In this document: one piece after another, positions 27,889 to 36,911 of the stretch | Position numbering within the stretch: position 1 is the stretch's first letter | How the letters are laid out: the number at the start of each line of letters is the position of its first letter | Assembly (NCBI RefSeq): GCF_025854275.1 | Contig: NZ_CP107567.1 | Location: 3,100,001 to 3,164,000, forward strand | Direction of reading: 5' to 3' | Origin: Streptomyces peucetius | GTDB taxonomy: Bacteria > Actinomycetota > Actinomycetes > Streptomycetales > Streptomycetaceae | DNA: 64,000 bases | Notes under the pieces: generated by a model | Seen by the model: only the letters and a program-made list of their open reading frames with translations | Told to the model about the DNA's origin: nothing | The model's database searches: none | Translations under genes and position numbers: made by a program

Positions 27889-30426
27889 ATGTTCCGTACC
27901 GCCTTGCGCAACGTGCTTGCGCACAAGGCCAGGCTGCTGATGACCGTGCTCGCCGTGATGCTCGGCGTCGCCTTCGTCTCCGGCACCCTGGTCTTCACCG
28001 ACACTCTCGGCAATGCCTACCGCAACCAGTCCGCCAAGAGCTACGACGACGTCGCCGTCGCCGTGACGACCTACATCGACCCGAGCGACGCCGAGAAGGA
28101 CGCCGGCGTCGACGAGAAGACCCTGGAGAAGATCCGGGGCATAGACGGCGTGGCATCGGCCGCGGGCCGGGTCTCCGGCTTCGCCGGCGTGGCCGACCAG
28201 GACGGCAGGCTCATCGGCAACGGCTGGTCCAACACCGGGGCGAACTACGCCCCCGTCAAGGACGGCACGGACCCCGCGTACACCTTCACCAACGGTGCGG
28301 GGCCGCGCGAGGACGACGAGATCGCCCTCGACAAGGACTCCGCCGCCAAGGGCGGGTACGAGGTCGGCGACACCGTGCGGGTGGCCACCAACGGCCCGGT
28401 GAAGGAGTACACCCTCGCCGGCGTCTTCACCACCGAGGACGGCGCGGTCAACGCGGGCGGCAGCCTGGTCCTCTTCGACACCGACGTGGCCCAGCGGCTG
28501 TACCTCCAGCCCGGGTACTTCGCGGACGTCACCGTGACCCGAGAGCCCGGCGCGTCCGACGCGAAGATTCTCGCCGCCGTGGAACCGCTGCTGCCCGAGG
28601 ACTCCGAGGTGCAGACCGGCAAGGAGCTGGCGGACGAGCAGGCCGAGCAGATCGAGAGCGGCCTGTCGAACCTGAACACGATGCTGCTCGCGTTCGCGGC
28701 CATCGCCCTGTTCGTCGGCGTCTTCCTGATCGCCAACACCTTCACCATGCTGGTCGCCCAGCGAACCAAGGAGCTGGCGCTGCTGCGCGCCGTCGGCGCA
28801 TCCCGCCGTCAGGTGAAGCGCTCCGTGATCCTCGAGGCGCTGGTCGTCGGCGCGATCGCCTCCGTGGTGGGCTTCCTGCTCGGCCTGGGGCTCGCGACCG
28901 GTCTGCGCTCCGCGATGAGCACCTTCGGTGCGAAGGTGCCCGCCGGACCGCTGGTCGTCTCGCCCACCGCCGTGGCCGCCGCCCTGGCCGTCGGTGTGGT
29001 GATCACGGTGCTGGCGGCGTGGCTGCCCGCCCGCCGGGCCGCCAAGATCCCGCCGGTCGCGGCGATGAGCAGCGTGCACGCGGTGGCGACCACCAGGTCG
29101 CTGGTGCTGCGGAACACCATCGGCGGTGTGCTCACCCTGCTGGGCGCCGCCGCGATCGTCGCCGGTGCGGCGGCGGGCTCCGACGGCCGAATGATCATCG
29201 GGGGCGGCGCGTTCCTGGCGCTGGTCGGCATCATCGTCCTGATCCCGCTGCTGTCCCGCCCGGTGATCGCGCTGGTGCGGCCGCTGCTGAAGGGCGTCTT
29301 CGGGGTCTCGGGCAAGCTCGCCGGGCAGAACGCGGTGCGCAATCCGCGCCGTACGGGAGCCACCGCCTCCGCGCTGGCGATCGGTCTCACCCTGGTCACC
29401 GGGATCTCCGTGCTCGGCGCCACGATGGGCCGGGCCGTGGACCAGATGACCACGGACAACATCCGGGCCGACTACATGGTCTCGATGGCCGGCGGCGGCG
29501 CGCTGGACAAGTCGGCGCTGGACGCGATCGAGAAGGCGAAGGGCATCGGCGCCGTCTCCCCGCAGCAGGCGTCCTCGATGGAGATCAAGGGCGAGTGGCA
29601 CTCGGCGTCCGCGGTCACCCCGGGCGACGTGGAGAAGGTCTTCGACCTGGAGACGGTCACCGGCTCGCTCGCCACGCTCGGCAAGGGGCAGATCGCGGTC
29701 GACGAGGACACCGCGAAGTCGAACGGCTGGAAGACCGGTGACACCCTGCCCGCCGAGTTCGGCGAGGAGGGCAAGAAGGAGAAGAAGACCCTGACGGTCG
29801 GCGCCGTCTACAAGGGCAACGAGTTCCTCTCGCCGATCCTGGTCGCCACCGACGTCGTGGCTCCGTACGAGCCCAAGCCGTACATCCCCGAGATCTGGGT
29901 GACGATGGACGGCGGCGCGACCGCGGCGAACGAGCAGGCGCTGGTCGACGCGCTCGGCGACAACCCGGCGATGAGCATCATGGACCAGCAGGACATCCGG
30001 AACATGTTCGGCGGCTTCATCAACACGGCGCTGAACATCATGTACGGGCTGCTGGCGATGGCCCTGATCATCGCGGTGCTCGGTGTCATCAACACCCTGG
30101 CGATGTCCGTCTTCGAGCGTCAGCAGGAGATCGGCATGCTCAGGGCGATCGGGCTTGACCGCGGCAAGGTGAAGCGGATGGTCCGGCTGGAGGCGGTGGT
30201 GATCTCGGTCTTCGGCGCGGTGGTCGGCATCGGTCTCGGCTCGTTCCTCGCGTGGGCGATCGGCGAGACGATCCGCAAGGAGATCCCCGGTTATGTGCTG
30301 GTCATGCCGTGGGACCGGATCGGGATCTTCCTGCTGCTGGCCGGAGTGGTCGGCGTGCTGGCCGCGATGTGGCCGGCGCGCAGCGCGGCGAAGCTGAACA
30401 TGCTGACGGCGATCAAGACGGAGTAG
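27889..30426 (+). CDS. FtsX/MacB-type ABC transporter permease (two FtsX domains)
   Basis: An 845-residue permease. An N-terminal TM helix (about 14-35) is followed by a large extracytoplasmic domain with many Asp/Lys residues, then an FtsX domain with three TM segments (about 265-385, including AQRTKELALLRAVGASRRQV), a central TM pair (about 405-450), a second extracytoplasmic domain and a C-terminal FtsX domain (about 705-840, FERQQEIGMLRAIGLDRGKV). This eight- to ten-TM, two-FtsX layout is common in actinobacterial ABC systems that act without a separate membrane-fusion protein. Ends before a 21-bp shared terminator. Confidence 0.94.
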   Translation: MFRTALRNVLAHKARLLMTVLAVMLGVAFVSGTLVFTDTLGNAYRNQSAKSYDDVAVAVTTYIDPSDAEKDAGVDEKTLEKIRGIDGVASAAGRVSGFAGVADQDGRLIGNGWSNTGANYAPVKDGTDPAYTFTNGAGPREDDEIALDKDSAAKGGYEVGDTVRVATNGPVKEYTLAGVFTTEDGAVNAGGSLVLFDTDVAQRLYLQPGYFADVTVTREPGASDAKILAAVEPLLPEDSEVQTGKELADEQAEQIESGLSNLNTMLLAFAAIALFVGVFLIANTFTMLVAQRTKELALLRAVGASRRQVKRSVILEALVVGAIASVVGFLLGLGLATGLRSAMSTFGAKVPAGPLVVSPTAVAAALAVGVVITVLAAWLPARRAAKIPPVAAMSSVHAVATTRSLVLRNTIGGVLTLLGAAAIVAGAAAGSDGRMIIGGGAFLALVGIIVLIPLLSRPVIALVRPLLKGVFGVSGKLAGQNAVRNPRRTGATASALAIGLTLVTGISVLGATMGRAVDQMTTDNIRADYMVSMAGGGALDKSALDAIEKAKGIGAVSPQQASSMEIKGEWHSASAVTPGDVEKVFDLETVTGSLATLGKGQIAVDEDTAKSNGWKTGDTLPAEFGEEGKKEKKTLTVGAVYKGNEFLSPILVATDVVAPYEPKPYIPEIWVTMDGGATAANEQALVDALGDNPAMSIMDQQDIRNMFGGFINTALNIMYGLLAMALIIAVLGVINTLAMSVFERQQEIGMLRAIGLDRGKVKRMVRLEAVVISVFGAVVGIGLGSFLAWAIGETIRKEIPGYVLVMPWDRIGIFLLLAGVVGVLAAMWPARSAAKLNMLTAIKTE

Positions 30427-30440
30427 CGACCCGGCGGACG

Positions 30441-30491
30441 GGCCGAAGGCCCCGTGGCGTGTGCCGTACGCACGCCACGGGGCCTTCGGCC
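30441..30491. terminator. Bidirectional terminator, 21-bp stem
   Basis: A perfect 21-bp stem, 30441-30461 with 30471-30491, around a 9-base loop, between the ABC permease and the convergent cyclopropane synthase gene. Longest perfect hairpin seen in the window. Confidence 0.9.
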
Positions 30492-30500
30492 GTTGTGCGG

Positions 30501-31790
30501 TCAGCGCCAGTCGCCGGTCCGCAGCGGCACTCCCGAGCTGCCGCTGTCAGGGGTCCTCACGGCGAGGATCTGGTTGACGCCGATCCTGTTGCGCTCGAAG
30601 GAGACCGCGGAGGCGGCCATGTAGAGCCGCCACACCCGGGCACGGCCGGCCGAGGTGAGCCGCGCCGCCTGCGGCCAGGCGCTCTCCAGGTTCGTGACCC
30701 AGGCGCGCAGCGTGCGGGCGTAGTGCTCCCGGATCGCCTGGACGTCGCGGACCTCGAAGCCTGCCTCCTCCAGCGTGGCGACGGTACGGCCCAGGGGCGC
30801 GAGTTCGCCGTCGGGGAAGACGTACCGGTCGATGAACTCGTCGACGTGGTAGGCCGACTCGTCCTTCTCGGGCCGGCGGGCGATCTGGTGGTTCAGCAGC
30901 CGGCCGCCGGGCGCGAGGAGGGAGAACAGCTGGTCGGCGTACTCCCGGTAACGCACCCGCCCGACGTGCTCGGCCATCCCGATGGACGAAATCGCGTCGT
31001 ACGGACCGTCCCTGACGTCGCGGTAGTCCTGGACCCGGATCTCGACGCGGTCGGTGAGACCCTCGTCGGCGATGCGCTTGCGGGCGTAGACGGCCTGCTC
31101 GCGGGAGAGGGTCACGCCGGTGACCCGGGCGCCGTACTCACGGGCCGCGTGGACGGCCATCGAGCCCCAGCCGCAGCCCACGTCGAGAAGCCGGTCGCCC
31201 TCCCGCAGCCCGAGCTTGCGGCAGACCAGGTCCAGCTTGTCGCGCTGCGCCTCCTCCAGGGTGCCCGCGTCGTCCCAGTAGGCGCACGAATAGACCATGG
31301 ACGGCCCGAGCACGAGCTCGTAGAAGTCGTTGCCGACGTCGTAGTGGTGGCTGATGGCCTCCTTGTCCCGCCGCCTGGTGTGCAGCGGACCGGTGCGGCG
31401 GCGCACCTCCTCCGGGGGCGGGGGCGGGGGCGGCAGCACCCCGCCGAGTTTCAGCAGACCGCGGGCGGCGGCCCGCAGCCGGGGGTCGCGCACCGGGTGG
31501 ACGGCGGTCTTCTGGTCGGCGCCGCGTTCCCAGAGAATCCCGGCGAGCACGTCCAGCGCCTCGTACAGATCGCCGTCGATGTCGATCTCCCCGGCGACCC
31601 AGGCCCGCGCGAGCCCCAGCTCACCCGGCCGCCACAACAGCCGCCGCAGGGCGCGCCGGTGGCGTACGACGAGGGTGGGCGCGCCCGGCGGCCCGGATTC
31701 ACTGCCGTCCCAGGCGCGGATGCGTACGGGGAGCGGGGCTCCCAGCAGCTCCTCGGCAAGAGTGGTCAGCCGCAGCGCGGCATCGGCCAT
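30501..31790 (-). CDS. Cyclopropane-fatty-acyl-phospholipid synthase family methyltransferase
   Basis: A 429-residue SAM-dependent enzyme. The N-terminal about 110 residues form the lipid-binding domain; a Pro-run (about 119-126) leads to KEAISHHYDVGNDFYELVLG, YSCAYW (Cys170) and SAM motif LLDVGCGWGS (201-210), then SSIGMAEHVG and HVDEFIDRYVFPDGEL. This is the CFA/CmaA family that methylates or cyclopropanates unsaturated acyl chains of membrane phospholipids. ATG 31790 has GGAGG upstream and gives the normal length. Confidence 0.94.
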   Translation of the reverse strand: MADAALRLTTLAEELLGAPLPVRIRAWDGSESGPPGAPTLVVRHRRALRRLLWRPGELGLARAWVAGEIDIDGDLYEALDVLAGILWERGADQKTAVHPVRDPRLRAAARGLLKLGGVLPPPPPPPEEVRRRTGPLHTRRRDKEAISHHYDVGNDFYELVLGPSMVYSCAYWDDAGTLEEAQRDKLDLVCRKLGLREGDRLLDVGCGWGSMAVHAAREYGARVTGVTLSREQAVYARKRIADEGLTDRVEIRVQDYRDVRDGPYDAISSIGMAEHVGRVRYREYADQLFSLLAPGGRLLNHQIARRPEKDESAYHVDEFIDRYVFPDGELAPLGRTVATLEEAGFEVRDVQAIREHYARTLRAWVTNLESAWPQAARLTSAGRARVWRLYMAASAVSFERNRIGVNQILAVRTPDSGSSGVPLRTGDWR

Positions 31791-32035
31791 GGCACACACC
31801 TCCGTGACGGTGGTTCCCACGAACGCCCGGCAGTCCCGCGCCGGCGGGTCTGCACGGTGCACTTCCCTCAACAATGCGACCACCGTGAGTGTTTCCCCGC
31901 GCTACGCCGCGCACAGCGAATCAGCCACGGATGGCACCTGGTCGGCCCCAACCGACGCCCGCGCGGCTCCGAAGATTGCGTTCCGGCCCGGCAGCCAGGG
32001 CGCCCACCCGGGCGCGGGGCGCCCGGCCCGGCCGA

Positions 32036-32103
32036 CCCGGACGCGAGGGCAGCCCGGACGCGAGGGCGACCCGGACGCGAGGGCGACCCGGACGCGAGGG
32101 CAG
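32036..32103. repeat. 17-bp tandem repeat, four copies
   Basis: Four consecutive 17-bp units beginning CCCGGACGCGAGGGC, at 32036-32052, 32053-32069, 32070-32086 and 32087-32103, differing only in the last two bases (AG or GA). A fifth, diverged copy (CCCGGATGCGAGGGCG) lies at 32292. Confidence 0.9.
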
Positions 32104-32351
32104 CGCGGCACGCAGCCGGCGCGGGGCGACCGGACGGCATGGCGCGGCCCGGCTGACCGGCGCGGGCGCCGGGCCGGCGGGGGCGGGGTCGGGCTGCCGG
32201 CAGGCGGGGTGGCGCTCCTGCGCGGCCCGCCGGCGCGGGCCCCGGCTCGGCGGGGGCGGGGTTGGGGCGCGGCGAGACCGCGGTCGGGCAGCCCGGATGC
32301 GAGGGCGCGGCCCCCCCTGAGCCCGGCCTGGCGTGCCGGCGGCGCGGGAAC

Positions 32352-32397
32352 GCCGAAGGGGCCGCCCGCACCACGGATGGCGGACGGCCCCTTCGGC
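32352..32397 (-). terminator. Terminator of ndh
   Basis: A perfect 13-bp stem (32352-32364 with 32385-32397) 17 bp beyond the ndh stop codon. Confidence 0.75.
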
Positions 32398-32413
32398 AGG
32401 GCGAGCGGTACCG

Positions 32414-33793
32414 CTAGGAGGCCTTGGCCTTCTCGGACTCCGGCTTGGCGGCGACCGGAGCCGGCTTGGCCGCCTCGTAGAACTCCTCGCGCGGGGACTC
32501 CATCGCGCCGAGGGAGACGACCTCGCGCTTGAGGAACATCGCCAGCGTCCAGTCGGCGAACACGCGGATCTTGCGGTTCCAGGTCGGCATGGCCATGCCG
32601 TGGTAGCCACGGTGCATGTACCAGGCCAGCCGGCCCTTGAGCTTGATCTTGACCTTGCCCATGACGATCATCGCGACGCCCTTGTGCAGGCCGAGACCGG
32701 CGACCGCACCCTTGTTCGCGTGCTCGTAGGACTTCTGCGGGAAGCCGCGCATCCCGGAGATGACGTTGTCGCCGAGGACCTTGGCCTGGCGCAGCGCGTG
32801 CTGCGCGTTCGGCGGGCACCAGGCGTTCTCGACGCCGGCCTTGCGGGCGGCCATGTCGGGGATCTGGGCGTTGTCGCCCGCGGCCCAGATGTAGTCGCTG
32901 CCGTTGACCTGGAGGTTCTCGTTGCAGTCGACGTGGCCCCGGGGGCCGAGCGGCAGGCCGTAGCGGGCCAGCGCCGGGTTCGGCTTCACGCCGGCCGTCC
33001 ACACGATGGTGTTGGAGTCGACCTCGAGGCCGTTCTTCAGCACCACATGGCCGTCGACGCAGGAGTCCATGGAGGTGGAGAGGTAGACCTCGACCCCACG
33101 GCCCTCGAGGTGCTCCTTGCCGTACTTGCCCAGCTTCGGGCCGACCTCGGGAAGGATCTTGTCGGCGGCGTCGACGAGGATGAAGCGCATGTCCTCGCGC
33201 TTCACATTGTTGTAGTACTTGGCCGCGTCACGGGCCAGGTCCTCGACCTCGCCTATGGTCTCGGCGCCGGCGAAGCCGCCGCCGACGAAGACGAAGGTGA
33301 GCGCCTTGCGGCGGACGTCCTCGTCGGTCGTCGAGTCGGCCTTGTCGAGCTGCTCGAGGACGTGGTTGCGCAGGCCGATGGCCTCCTCGATGCCCTTCAT
33401 ACCGATGCCCTGCTCGGCGAGGCCGGGGATCGGGAAGGTGCGCGAGATCGCGCCGAGCGCGACGACCAGGTAGTCGAAGGGCAGCTCGTACGCCTCGCCG
33501 ACGAGCGGCGAGACGGTCGCGACCTTGCGGTCCTGATCAATGGTCGTGACCCTGCCGGTGAGAACCTCTGCCTTGGGCAGCACGCGTCGCAGCGGGACGA
33601 CGACATGCCGAGGCGAGATGCTGCCGGCGGCAGCTTCGGGGAGGAAGGGCTGGTACGTCATGTACGACCGCGGGTCGACGACCGTGACGGTCGCTTCGCC
33701 GTAGCGCATCTTCTTGAGAATGCGCCGAGCTGCGTACAGGCCTACGTACCCACCGCCTACAACGAGGATCCTGGGACGCTCCGTGGTGCTCAT
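32414..33793 (-). CDS. ndh: Type II NADH dehydrogenase (NAD(P)/FAD-dependent oxidoreductase)
   Basis: A 459-residue flavoprotein with two dinucleotide-binding motifs: FAD site VVGGGYVG (11-18) and NADH site VFVGGGFAGAE (167-177). AAGDNAQIPD binds FAD, and the C-terminal third has the amphipathic membrane-association region (KGRLAWYMHRGYHGM ... NRKIRVFADW) of NDH-2. It transfers electrons from NADH to menaquinone without pumping protons. Two Rex-like operators lie upstream (33828-33845 and 34100-34117), predicting repression when NADH/NAD is low. The ATG at 33793 is taken rather than one 3 codons upstream. Ends with Ala/Lys-rich tail. Confidence 0.94.
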   Translation of the reverse strand: MSTTERPRILVVGGGYVGLYAARRILKKMRYGEATVTVVDPRSYMTYQPFLPEAAAGSISPRHVVVPLRRVLPKAEVLTGRVTTIDQDRKVATVSPLVGEAYELPFDYLVVALGAISRTFPIPGLAEQGIGMKGIEEAIGLRNHVLEQLDKADSTTDEDVRRKALTFVFVGGGFAGAETIGEVEDLARDAAKYYNNVKREDMRFILVDAADKILPEVGPKLGKYGKEHLEGRGVEVYLSTSMDSCVDGHVVLKNGLEVDSNTIVWTAGVKPNPALARYGLPLGPRGHVDCNENLQVNGSDYIWAAGDNAQIPDMAARKAGVENAWCPPNAQHALRQAKVLGDNVISGMRGFPQKSYEHANKGAVAGLGLHKGVAMIVMGKVKIKLKGRLAWYMHRGYHGMAMPTWNRKIRVFADWTLAMFLKREVVSLGAMESPREEFYEAAKPAPVAAKPESEKAKAS

Positions 33794-34111
33794 GCCATCG
33801 AGTATCCACCCCCCTCGGAGGGGGTGCTCGTGAGCCCCTTCACAAGGTCTCCTGCCCACTCTGCTACACTGCCCCGCCCACGTGACCGAGGTCATGGTCC
33901 GGACAGGGAACCACAGGGCGGCGGGGAACGTTGATCACCCCTCTGAGCTGGCCCCTAGGCCGTACGGGCGGGCGGAGCGCCCCTCCTTGCGCTCTGGGGG
34001 CGCGGACGACCATGCACCTTCGAATGTGCTGCTTCGATCCCAACAGGCGGGCATGAGCGGGCTTTCGGGGCCCGGATGGGCCCATCGGCGCGCTTTTCCT
34101 TGTGAAGAACT
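33794..34111. other. ndh upstream region
   Basis: A 318-bp gap containing the ndh promoter and two Rex-like sites, one near each end. No gene is supported; the plus-strand open frame across it has no ribosome site and runs antisense to the regulator gene. Confidence 0.6.
33828..33845. promoter_or_regulatory. Rex-type operator (proximal) upstream of ndh
   Basis: TCGTGAGCCCCTTCACAA matches the Rex consensus TTGTGAANNNNTTCACAA at 12 of 14 defined positions. It lies 35-52 bp upstream of the ndh start codon and just downstream of a possible -10 (TAGCAG near 33871), where a bound repressor would block transcription. Confidence 0.65.
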
Positions 34112-34117
34112 TCACGA
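34100..34117. promoter_or_regulatory. Rex-type operator (distal)
   Basis: TTGTGAAGAACTTCACGA matches TTGTGAANNNNTTCACAA at 13 of 14 defined positions, better than the proximal site. It overlaps the stop codon of the LuxR-type gene and is centred 272 bp from the proximal site. Confidence 0.6.
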
Positions 34118-35203
34118 ACTTTCTCGCGGAGCATCGCCGGGCGGATCCAGAAGGCCCAGTCCGGCTGCCCGTGCCCCCGCCGCGAAGCGGCTCTCCGCAC
34201 CCAGTTTGGCGATGAGAGCGGTCAGCAGGCGGCGCAGTGTCCGCTCGGAGCAGCCGAGCCTGCGGGCTATCGCCTCGTCCTTCGCGCCGGTGGCGAGCAG
34301 GGCCAGGATCTCCCGCTCCCGGAGCGACCACTCCTCCGCCGAGCCGCCGCTCCCGGGGCGTCCCGCCCGCCAGGGCCGGCCGACGCTCCAGTGGTGGTGG
34401 AAGACCTGTGTGAAGCACTCGGCGAGCCGGGCGCTGTGCAGGATCACGTCCCCTGAAGAGCTGCCCCGCGAGGCGGCGGTCCCGGACGCAACGCTCCCCG
34501 ACCCGAGGGCGCCGGCCCCCTTCTCCGTGGGCCCGAGAGCCAGGACCGTCACCGCCCGGTCGACGACGTTCAGGTGGAGCGGGACGGTCTCAGCCACCCG
34601 TATCCGCGCTCCGTGCTCCACCAGCGCGGAGAGGTAGCGCCCAGCGCCGGCGCGCCGGGTGGCCCGCGCGGACACCAGCAGGCGCAGGTCGACGCCGCGC
34701 CCCAGCATCCGCAGGTCCGTGTCCAGACCGTCCACCAGCACCTCTTGCGCCGGGAAGGTGCTGCGCAGCCCGAGGAGCTCGTCCCGGCACAGCGCGTCCA
34801 GGTCGTCCATGCGCTGCCGGAGCCGTGTCCGGTCGGTGAAGAACTCCGCCTCCACCGTCTCCCGTCCCGCGTGCCGCACACCGGGGAGCAGCCGCAGGAC
34901 GTCGTCGAACGCCTCCAGTCCGCGGTGCAGTTCGTCCCAGGACCGGCCGAGCCGCTCGCGGTGCTCGGCCAGCAGATCGTGCAGCGCGTGCTCCGGCGAA
35001 CTGACCTGCCGGCGACCGTCGTCGAGCAGATGCCGCTCACCGAGCCACCGCCGTACGTCGCGGGGCAGCGCGGCCGGGTCACCGGCGTGCGCCGGGCTCT
35101 GTTCCGTCCGGCCGACAAGAGCGGTGTACGCGCCGCACGCGGCGTCCCTGATGTCGTCGGCCGACGGTTCGGTCTCCGAGTGGGGGGACTCCTCCGCTGG
35201 CAT
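34112..35203 (-). CDS. LuxR-type HTH transcriptional regulator
   Basis: A 363-residue protein. The C-terminal domain has a LuxR/GerE-type HTH: LREREILALLATG then DEAIARRLGCSERTLRRLL (about 292-330). The N-terminal about 240 residues include a TrmB-like/PLD-like central region (VDLRLLVSARATRR, RVAETVPLHLNVVDRAVTVL), a layout common among orphan Streptomyces LuxR regulators that lack a receiver domain. ATG 35203; the 3' end contains the distal Rex-like site. Targets unknown; the divergent protease gene 454 bp away is one possibility. Confidence 0.85.
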   Translation of the reverse strand: MPAEESPHSETEPSADDIRDAACGAYTALVGRTEQSPAHAGDPAALPRDVRRWLGERHLLDDGRRQVSSPEHALHDLLAEHRERLGRSWDELHRGLEAFDDVLRLLPGVRHAGRETVEAEFFTDRTRLRQRMDDLDALCRDELLGLRSTFPAQEVLVDGLDTDLRMLGRGVDLRLLVSARATRRAGAGRYLSALVEHGARIRVAETVPLHLNVVDRAVTVLALGPTEKGAGALGSGSVASGTAASRGSSSGDVILHSARLAECFTQVFHHHWSVGRPWRAGRPGSGGSAEEWSLREREILALLATGAKDEAIARRLGCSERTLRRLLTALIAKLGAESRFAAGARAAGLGLLDPPGDAPRESS

Positions 35204-35657
35204 GGACAGACCGTAGAACCGCCGCCCGCGCCTTGGCCATGGCCGCGGTCGAGGTCATGGCCCCGGCCTTGGCCACGGCCCGTTGTCCGCTAACGGTCAC
35301 GCCTGATTCGGCCCTGGTAGGTGGCCCGTTACCGCCAGTATGTTTTCGCCACGCACCGGCAGTCTCTCCAGGCCAGGCGAGCGGCGATCCCGTACGCAGG
35401 CCCTCGTTCCGGTGCCCGCCGGCGCCCTCCGCGAGGACCGGCGGACCCGGTACGGGCGGGATCTGCCCCGCCCCTGCCGGCGCACGCCGCACCACCGCCG
35501 TACGGCCCCTCGCCGTACGGCGCGCTGTTCCACCTTCCGCGCCACGCCCGCCATCCCCACGGGACGGTCCCCGCCGCTCCCGGCACGGCGACGGCGAGCG
35601 CGCCCCCACCCCACCGGCCGTGCCCCGGCCGGTACCACGAAAGGTGTCAGCTTCCCC
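35204..35657. other. Intergenic region between divergent regulator and protease genes
   Basis: 454 bp with no supported gene. An inverted repeat CCGTT-N7-AACGG is at 35280-35296. The long plus-strand open frame leading into the protease is low-complexity Arg/Pro-rich and not coding. Confidence 0.5.
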
Positions 35658-36821
35658 ATGCGCAGAACCCAGCTCGGTGCCCTGGCCCTGGCCGTCCCGT
35701 TGGCCCTGGTCCCCGCCGTCGGCTCCGCCGCTCCCGCCCCCGAACCCGCGTCCGCCGCACTGATCACGGTGGCCGACGCTCCCGCCGCCCAGGAGATCAA
35801 GGGCCACTACATCGTGACCCTCAAGGAGGGCGTGGACCCGGTCGGCCTCGCCAAGGCCACGTCGGTCAGGGCCCGGCACGTGTACGAGGAGGTCCTCAAC
35901 GGCTTCGCCGCCGAGCTGACGCCGGGCCGGCTCACGGCGCTGCGGCGCGACTCGCGGGTGCTCTCCATCGAGGAGGACCAGAAGGTCGCCGCCGACGCCA
36001 CCCAGTACAACGCCCCTTGGGGCCTGGACCGTACGGACCGGCGCAGCGGGCTGAACGGCACCTACACGTACGGCCGCAACGGCTCCGGCGTGACGGCGTA
36101 CATCATCGACAGCGGTATAGACACCTACCACTCCGACTTCGGCGGCCGCGCCCGCAATGTCTTCGACGCGTTCGGCGGCAACGGACAGGACTGCAACGGA
36201 CACGGCACCCACGTCGCCGGAACCGTCGGCGGCTCGACGTACGGCGTGGCCAAGGGAGTACAACTGCGCGGGGTGCGCGTGCTCGACTGCGAGGGCTACG
36301 GCTCCTACTCCGCGATCATCGCCGGCTTCGACTGGGTCCGGCAGTACGCCGTCAGGCCCGCGGTCGCCAACGCCTCGCTCGGCGGCGGCTACTCCTCCGC
36401 GATGAACAACGCGGCCACCAACCTCGCCGACTCGGGCGTGCACCTCGCCGTCGCGGCGGGCAACGAGAACCGGCACGCCTGCAACGTCTCCCCGGCCAGT
36501 GCTCCCGGCACGATCACCGCCGCCGCCTCGGACTCCTACGACCGCAGGGCGAGCTTCAGCAACTACGGCGACTGCACCGACATCTACGCGCCCGGCGTGA
36601 ACGTCACCTCCGCCCGCCCCGGCGGTGGCTCCACCACCATGAGCGGCACCTCGATGGCCTCGCCGCACGTCTCCGGTGTGGCGGCCCTCTACAAGTCGGC
36701 GTACGGGGACGCGGCCACCTCGACCGTCAACAACTGGTTGATCAACAACAGCACCACCAACGTGATCCGCGGCAACTACAGCGGCACCCCGAACCGCCTG
36801 CTGTTCAAGTCCACCCTGTGA
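35658..36821 (+). CDS. Secreted subtilisin-like serine protease (S8, proteinase K-type)
   Basis: A 387-residue preproprotein. Signal peptide about 1-25 (MRRTQLGALALAV... ending VGSA-A), I9 propeptide about 48-110 (GHYIVTLKEGVDP ... LSIEEDQKV), then a mature S8 domain with Asp151 (YIIDSGID), His182 (NGHGTHVAGT), oxyanion Asn269 (AAGNEN) and Ser332 (MSGTSMASPH). Cys residues at 179, 211, 275 and 306 may form disulfides as in proteinase K. It is secreted and self-processes. The ATG at 35658 is the first start giving a signal peptide. No C-terminal P-domain. Confidence 0.95.
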   Translation: MRRTQLGALALAVPLALVPAVGSAAPAPEPASAALITVADAPAAQEIKGHYIVTLKEGVDPVGLAKATSVRARHVYEEVLNGFAAELTPGRLTALRRDSRVLSIEEDQKVAADATQYNAPWGLDRTDRRSGLNGTYTYGRNGSGVTAYIIDSGIDTYHSDFGGRARNVFDAFGGNGQDCNGHGTHVAGTVGGSTYGVAKGVQLRGVRVLDCEGYGSYSAIIAGFDWVRQYAVRPAVANASLGGGYSSAMNNAATNLADSGVHLAVAAGNENRHACNVSPASAPGTITAAASDSYDRRASFSNYGDCTDIYAPGVNVTSARPGGGSTTMSGTSMASPHVSGVAALYKSAYGDAATSTVNNWLINNSTTNVIRGNYSGTPNRLLFKSTL

Positions 36822-36911
36822 CCCGGAACCGGGGAGGTACCGGGCCGGCAAGGTGACGCCCGGCCCGGCCGGTGTGCCCCCTGGCCGGGCCGGGCATGTC
36901 CCTCGCAGACC

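Larger units (their letters stand above)
31791..32413. other. Repeat-rich intergenic region
   Basis: A 623-bp stretch without a credible gene. It has the promoter of the cyclopropane synthase gene at the left, an array of four exact-length 17-bp repeats (32036-32103) with a single diverged copy at 32292-32307, low-complexity GC-rich sequence, and the ndh terminator at the right. The 17-bp period is not a multiple of three, which argues against coding. Confidence 0.7.

Noticed and set aside
32036..32103. CRISPR array
   Set aside because: Units are contiguous 17-bp repeats without spacers and no cas gene is nearby.
35340..35657. N-terminal extension of the S8 protease open frame
   Set aside because: Arg/Pro-rich low-complexity sequence before a clear signal peptide; no ribosome site at the upstream ATG.
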